Shown here piece after piece: positions 60,805 to 64,000 of a DNA stretch of 64,000 nucleotides (the stretch's first letter is position 1; each line of letters starts with the position of its first letter). Location of the stretch: positions 1-64,000 of the forward strand of contig CAZEQD010000004.1 in NCBI GenBank assembly GCA_964514305.1, given 5' to 3'. This DNA comes from CAZEQD01 sp964514305 (GTDB lineage: Bacteria; Acidobacteriota; Aminicenantia; Aminicenantales; Aminicenantaceae). The position numbers and the translations under genes were made by a program. Below the pieces are notes generated by a model, which was not told the DNA's origin, did no database searches, and saw only the letters and a program-made list of their open reading frames with translations.

Positions 60805-61746
60805 TCAAGAAATCGTGATTCTAGCCCCATTTCTTTTTATTTGAAGATACTCAAAAGCAGACATAGCCGCAATAACACCATCACCCACTGCAGCAGCAAT
60901 TTGGCGAGGTGAACTCCTTCGAACGTCACCAGCTGCAAAAATACCAGGCGCTGAAGTAGCCATCATCTCATCAGTAACTATATGGCCACTGTCGTCAACT
61001 TCCAAGATTTTAAAGAAATGCTGGCTATTGGGCATGAGGCCAACGGCCACAAATGCACCATCTACCTTTAACTCGGATTGCTGCCCTGTTTTCACATTGA
61101 TCAGTTCGAGCTTTTCCAGTATTTCTTCTCCCAAAAATTTAGAGACCACTGTATCCCAAATGAATGCTAACTTTGGATTGGCAAAGGCTCGTTCTTGAAG
61201 TACCTTTCCAGCTCGAAGTTGATCACGCCGATGTATTACATACACCTTATTCGCATACTGGCTCAGCTCAAGAGCATCAGTAATAGCCGTATCACCTCCT
61301 CCTATTACTGCTACATCCCGGTTACGGAAGAAAAAGCCGTCACAGGTTGCACAATAGGAAACACCATGACCTGAAAGTCTTTCTTCACCAGAAACTCCCA
61401 GTCGGCGATACTCCGAGCCAGTAGCTATAATTATAACCGGAGCTTCAAAACTACCTTTAGAAGTAGAGATTTTATAAAATTCCTTGCCAATGAGGTCTGT
61501 AACCTCAGCAGTTACGACATCTAAATCGTAGGCAACAGCCTGTTGTTGCATAAGTGAACTCAGCTCAAAACCAGAGATGCCTTTAGGAAAACCAGGGTAA
61601 TTCTCTATTAATCTAGCATTCATCATCTGTCCACCTAATGCTCCTCGCTCCACCAGCAGACTTTTAAGGCCGGCTCTCGAAACATACAGTCCAGAGGTGA
61701 GGCCAGCAGGGCCCCCTCCAATAATAACTACATCATAACTAGCCAT
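60805..61746 (-). CDS. trxB: Thioredoxin reductase
   Basis: 313 residues. FAD-binding IIGGGPAGLTSGLYVSRAG at the N-terminus, ENYPGFPKGISGFEL, active-site CATCDGFF, NAD(P)-binding VIGGGDTAITDALELS and HRRDQLRA, and C-terminal FAAGDVRRSSPRQIAAAVGDG. The NADPH motif HRRDxxRA is kept. It reduces the thioredoxin encoded downstream. GAAAGGAACAG precedes ATG. It follows groES by 109 bases on the same strand. Confidence 0.95.
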   Translation of the reverse strand: MASYDVVIIGGGPAGLTSGLYVSRAGLKSLLVERGALGGQMMNARLIENYPGFPKGISGFELSSLMQQQAVAYDLDVVTAEVTDLIGKEFYKISTSKGSFEAPVIIIATGSEYRRLGVSGEERLSGHGVSYCATCDGFFFRNRDVAVIGGGDTAITDALELSQYANKVYVIHRRDQLRAGKVLQERAFANPKLAFIWDTVVSKFLGEEILEKLELINVKTGQQSELKVDGAFVAVGLMPNSQHFFKILEVDDSGHIVTDEMMATSAPGIFAAGDVRRSSPRQIAAAVGDGVIAAMSAFEYLQIKRNGARITIS

Positions 61747-61855
61747 TGGCTGTTCCTTTCATCATTGATCTGAACATAAATTCTTCTATTCTTCCTTCTC
61801 TATGGTCAATAAGGCTAAGCTTCCATAATAAATATTGCAAGCCTTTCCTAACCTA

Positions 61856-62128
61856 TTACCTAATCACAGCCAGAATATCACCTCTCGCTATGATTAAATA
61901 TTTTTTCCCTTCAAACTCAATCTCATCACCAGTAAATTTTGCGTAAACTATTGTATCACCTACTTTAATTTTATTAGCAAGCTCTTCATCAGTTCCAACT
62001 TCAATAACTTTGCCTCTTCTTGGCTTTTCTTTGGCAGTATCAGGAAGAATTATGCCGGATTTAGTTTTGGTTTCGGTAACCTCCTCCGGCTCAACTAAAA
62101 CCCGATCCTCAAATGGCTTAATTTTCAT
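61856..62128 (-). CDS. groES: Co-chaperonin GroES
   Basis: 90 residues. KPFEDRVLVEPEEVTETKTKSGIILPDTA, then KPRRGKVIEVG, and the C-terminal ARGDILAVIR cover the mobile loop and barrel of GroES. The protein caps GroEL during folding. AAAGGAGATT precedes ATG. groEL is not next to it or elsewhere in the window; instead it lies 16 bases after the glutaredoxin gene and before trxB. Confidence 0.94.
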   Translation of the reverse strand: MKIKPFEDRVLVEPEEVTETKTKSGIILPDTAKEKPRRGKVIEVGTDEELANKIKVGDTIVYAKFTGDEIEFEGKKYLIIARGDILAVIR

Positions 62129-62144
62129 TTTTGAATCTCCTTTC

Positions 62145-62393
62145 TCATTTGATATTTAATAATTTATCAATTTTTGCTTTATTAAACCCTACAACAGGGC
62201 GATTATTAATTAAAACAACAGGAACACCCATTATATTTCTCCGCTTAAGTTCCCGCACTCCCTCTGAGTCTCTTTCTACATTTACTTCCCTAAACCTGAA
62301 TCTTTTCTCTCTTAAATATTGTTTAACTCGGTTACACCAAGGGCATGAAGAAGATGTAAAAATTATAATTCTTGGCTGATTAGGTGCAGACAT
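62145..62393 (-). CDS. Glutaredoxin-family protein (NrdH-like)
   Basis: 82 residues. IIIFTSSSCPWCNRVKQYL has the CPWC active site; VNVERDSEGVRELKRRN and GVPVVLINNRPVVGF (TVP-like cis-Pro loop) complete the fold. A small thiol-disulfide carrier of the NrdH/YruB type, reduced by thioredoxin reductase or glutathione; the adjacent trxB favours the former. AGAGGTAAAT precedes ATG. Operon with groES. Confidence 0.88.
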   Translation of the reverse strand: MSAPNQPRIIIFTSSSCPWCNRVKQYLREKRFRFREVNVERDSEGVRELKRRNIMGVPVVLINNRPVVGFNKAKIDKLLNIK

Positions 62394-62409
62394 ATTTACC
62401 TCTTTATTC

Positions 62410-62609
62410 TCATTCCAGCTTCTTATTTATTCTATTTTCTACCTTCTCTTCAGCCAATAGGTTTCCTGCTAAACTTTTTAAAATAGTTCTCACTTCTGTT
62501 TTCAAGCTTCCGTTTTGACTCTATTTTCATCTAACAAATTTTGTCCTTTACTTAATTTCTCAGCCAATCTACTAACGGTATTAATTGTTTTGCCACAATA
62601 AGTACAATT
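62410..62609 (-). pseudogene. Possible remnant between the Fur and glutaredoxin genes
   Basis: Reading leftwards from 62609 a frame gives NCTYCGKTINTVSRLAEKL with one CxxC, stopping at TGA after 35 codons. A second frame continues SLKTEVRTILKSLAGNLLAEE to TGA at 62410. This looks like a small zinc-ribbon protein with a frameshift, without a start codon. Family unknown. Confidence 0.35.
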
Positions 62610-62650
62610 CTAAGGAGTACAATAAATTTAAGATCTGGGTATACCTTTCA

Positions 62651-63139
62651 TCACCCAAGCTTTGCTTTATGAGAGACTTTAACACTCCTCCTGATATCCT
62701 CACATTTTTTCCCTGCTTTTTGTTCACATTTTTCACAGTATCCCTCAAGGTACAATTCTGCTCTGGTGACATTAAAGGCAAATTTTCGCTTTACATTGAC
62801 CACTAGCTTGTCAATTATAGAACTCTTAAACTCTATAATCTGACCACAACCCAGGCATACCAGATGCTGATGATCCAGGGGCTGCTTTATCTCGAAACAA
62901 CGGCGTCCTCCTCCCAAGTGTCTCTCATCAATTAAATCCAATTTTTTAAATAGATTAAGACTACGATATACTGTAGCTAAGCTGATAGATTCGTCTTTGT
63001 TATTAGCACGTCTATACAGCTCCTTCGCATCAAGATGCACATCTGACTGGCGTATTAATTCCAGCAGGACCAGTCTTTGATTAGTAAGAGGATGCCCCTG
63101 TAATTGTTCTAAATAATTGCAATTGATTCTCAATCTCAT
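62651..63139 (-). CDS. Fur-family regulator (PerR/Fur-like)
   Basis: 162 residues from the ATG at 63139. A TTG at 63175 is in frame but overlaps the -35 box. Winged-helix: LTNQRLVLLELIRQSDVHLDA, ISLATVYRSLNLFKKL. Metal/dimer domain: HLVCLGCGQIIEF and YCEKCEQKAGKKC give structural zinc CxxC pairs; GGGRRCFEI and LDHQHLVC hold regulatory His residues. Metal- or peroxide-responsive repressor, likely controlling the downstream redox genes and itself. Fur versus PerR cannot be decided. Confidence 0.9.
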   Translation of the reverse strand: MRLRINCNYLEQLQGHPLTNQRLVLLELIRQSDVHLDAKELYRRANNKDESISLATVYRSLNLFKKLDLIDERHLGGGRRCFEIKQPLDHQHLVCLGCGQIIEFKSSIIDKLVVNVKRKFAFNVTRAELYLEGYCEKCEQKAGKKCEDIRRSVKVSHKAKLG

Positions 63140-63147
63140 CTTTATAC

Positions 63148-63175
63148 ATTTTAGTTTTCTTTTTTCTTCTGTCAA
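63148..63175 (-). promoter_or_regulatory. Promoter of the Fur-family gene, predicted leaderless
   Basis: On the minus strand TTGACA (63175-63170), 16-base spacer, TAAAAT (63153-63148). Only 8 bases separate the -10 box from ATG at 63139, and no Shine-Dalgarno is present. Confidence 0.7.
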
Positions 63176-63297
63176 GAAAAATCATTTAAACTTTTTTTAT
63201 TATTTAGCTTAATTAACTTTTTATAAATTTCTTTTTTTATATCTTATCCTCTGCTTCTAGATTGAATAGAGCTACATGGAGAGAGAGACTTTGATTG

Positions 63298-63333
63298 AAT
63301 TTATATCAAATATTTAATTTATATCAAATATTT
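63298..63333. repeat. Perfect 2 x 18-bp tandem repeat
   Basis: AATTTATATCAAATATTT occurs twice without spacer (63298-63315, 63316-63333) in the 349-base gap between the Fur gene and tRNA-Arg. No gene is visible in this gap. It may be a regulator-binding pair for the divergent side of the Fur gene or simple AT-rich slippage. Confidence 0.6.
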
Positions 63334-63524
63334 TATTAAATTATATATTTAAGTAAAAAATAGATCACATCATAATCACTCCAATTAAGAAAAGAAAATA
63401 TAGTTAACAAACTTTCTTCCTTTCGAGCTAGCAATAATTCTCAAGAATTGAAGATAATTTGCTATCAAAAATAACTTCGCAAAAAAGAAATGGCTAAAAT
63501 ATCCATTTAAACATATATAAGAAG

Positions 63525-63599
63525 TGCGCCTGACAGGACTCGAACCTGCGACACAGGGATTAGGAATCCCTTGCTCTATCCATACTGAGCTACAGGCGC
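63525..63599 (-). tRNA. tRNA-Arg (anticodon CCU)
   Basis: On the minus strand a complete cloverleaf: acceptor GCGCCTG/CAGGCGC with discriminator A, D arm GCTC..GAGC, anticodon stem AGGGA/TCCCT with loop TTCCTAA (anticodon CCT), and T arm with GGTTCGAGTCC. 75 bases without encoded CCA. Reads AGG codons. Confidence 0.95.
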
Positions 63600-63738
63600 A
63601 CCTTCTAAATTCTTAGCATATCCAGAGTAATTGATCTGGATAACCTCACACTTTTTATATTTTTTTAAGACTGAAGCGTCTATTAATTTACCAATTTATA
63701 GCCTTTTTTTCAATCAGATGGTCCTGGCGATAAGCATG

Positions 63739-63883
63739 TCCCAAACTGTTATAGCTAATAATGAAGAAGATAATATTTATAGGCAACGATTTTATTCCAT
63801 CCGAGCCTATATTGGTGGGATGGGATTTGGCGAAGATGGAGGAAAATCGTTGCTAAATTTAATTTCTTTGGGAGGAATTTCAC
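63739..63883. repeat. Structured intergenic repeat family 'R', copy B
   Basis: AACGATTTT..TCCATC (63785-63801) pairs with GATGGAGGAAAATCGTT (63835-63851), 15 of 17 positions. The core GAGCCTATATTGG..GATTTGGCGA and both flanks align with copy A at 39133 (about 140 bases). The open frame running through it (63631-63939) is not protein-like and is explained by the repeat. Nothing else is seen between the tRNA and the window end. Confidence 0.75.
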
Positions 63884-64000
63884 TTATCACGGTTTTTAGA
63901 ATTCTTCCCTCCTGGCTTAATCTTGGCTTCCTAACTTAAATCTACAAGAGCTTTCCTCTAAAGGAATACAAGTTGTGATTAAGTTTGTAGATTGAAGAGA

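Noticed and set aside
63631..63939. 102-codon open frame after the tRNA
   Set aside because: Most of it runs through repeat copy B, which aligns with noncoding copy A; no ribosome-binding site and no protein-like composition.

Overview
The window looks like a chromosome segment of an uncultured, AT-rich, diderm (Gram-negative type), anaerobic bacterium. waaA and lpxB (lipid A/Kdo synthesis), predicted outer-membrane barrels, type II/IV pseudopilins, a four-subunit pyruvate-type ferredoxin oxidoreductase, a bacterial ferredoxin, hypF and a Fur/thioredoxin/glutaredoxin cluster all fit this. The gene style (tandem phosphodiesterases of the type I nucleotide pyrophosphatase superfamily, a zinc-ribbon protein-kinase remnant, short ProS, 4-subunit POR) suggests Candidatus Aminicenantes or a relative. 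That placement is inference from remembered family style, not a phylogeny.

Layout. 1-1.4 kb: 3' part of an HD-GYP protein. 1.4-1.9 kb: two fused, decayed genes. 1.9-7.6 kb: an operon of three paralogous phosphodiesterases (cytosolic, membrane-anchored, Tat-exported) plus a small ribbon-helix-helix-like protein. 7.6-15.1 kb: repeats, an EMC3/DUF106-like membrane protein, an aminotransferase, a nitroreductase, an M1 peptidase and a lipoprotein. 15.1-22.1 kb (minus): two complete ABC-2 exporters, a phosphoglycerate mutase whose two halves are in swapped order, an M23 peptidase and an alpha/beta hydrolase. 22.1-23.1 kb: two divergent pseudogenes of D-amino-acid metabolism. 23.1-26.9 kb: PAP2 phosphatase, waaA and small membrane proteins. 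27.1-32.2 kb: rpsO-pnp, three pseudopilins, lpxB. 32.2-39 kb: DUF192, pcm, proS, two tandem PilZ-like paralogues, a TPR protein, an SH3/barrel protein. 39.3-47.6 kb: thiC-nfo, aldehyde dehydrogenase, class I fumarase alpha, porGDAB. 47.7-58.6 kb: fabH, barrel protein, M14 carboxypeptidase, coiled-coil protein, queH-hypF, M50 protease, ferredoxin, TPR protein. 59-63.2 kb: gene debris (dodecin, kinase N-terminus) and a redox cluster trx, trxB, groES, grx and a Fur regulator. 63.5 kb: tRNA-Arg(CCU).

The most notable observations are: (1) an intact, promoter-bearing, circularly permuted 2,3-bisphosphoglycerate-independent phosphoglycerate mutase; (2) an unidentified family of structured intergenic repeats (four fuller copies plus two partial ones) with a conserved core inside variable but complementary arms; (3) a second hairpin repeat whose two copies show compensatory base changes; (4) four consensus promoters placed so close to start codons that the mRNAs should be leaderless; (5) a divergent promoter pair sharing one palindromic -35 hexamer; (6) many recently decayed genes. 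I found no CRISPR array, prophage, intact transposase or restriction system.
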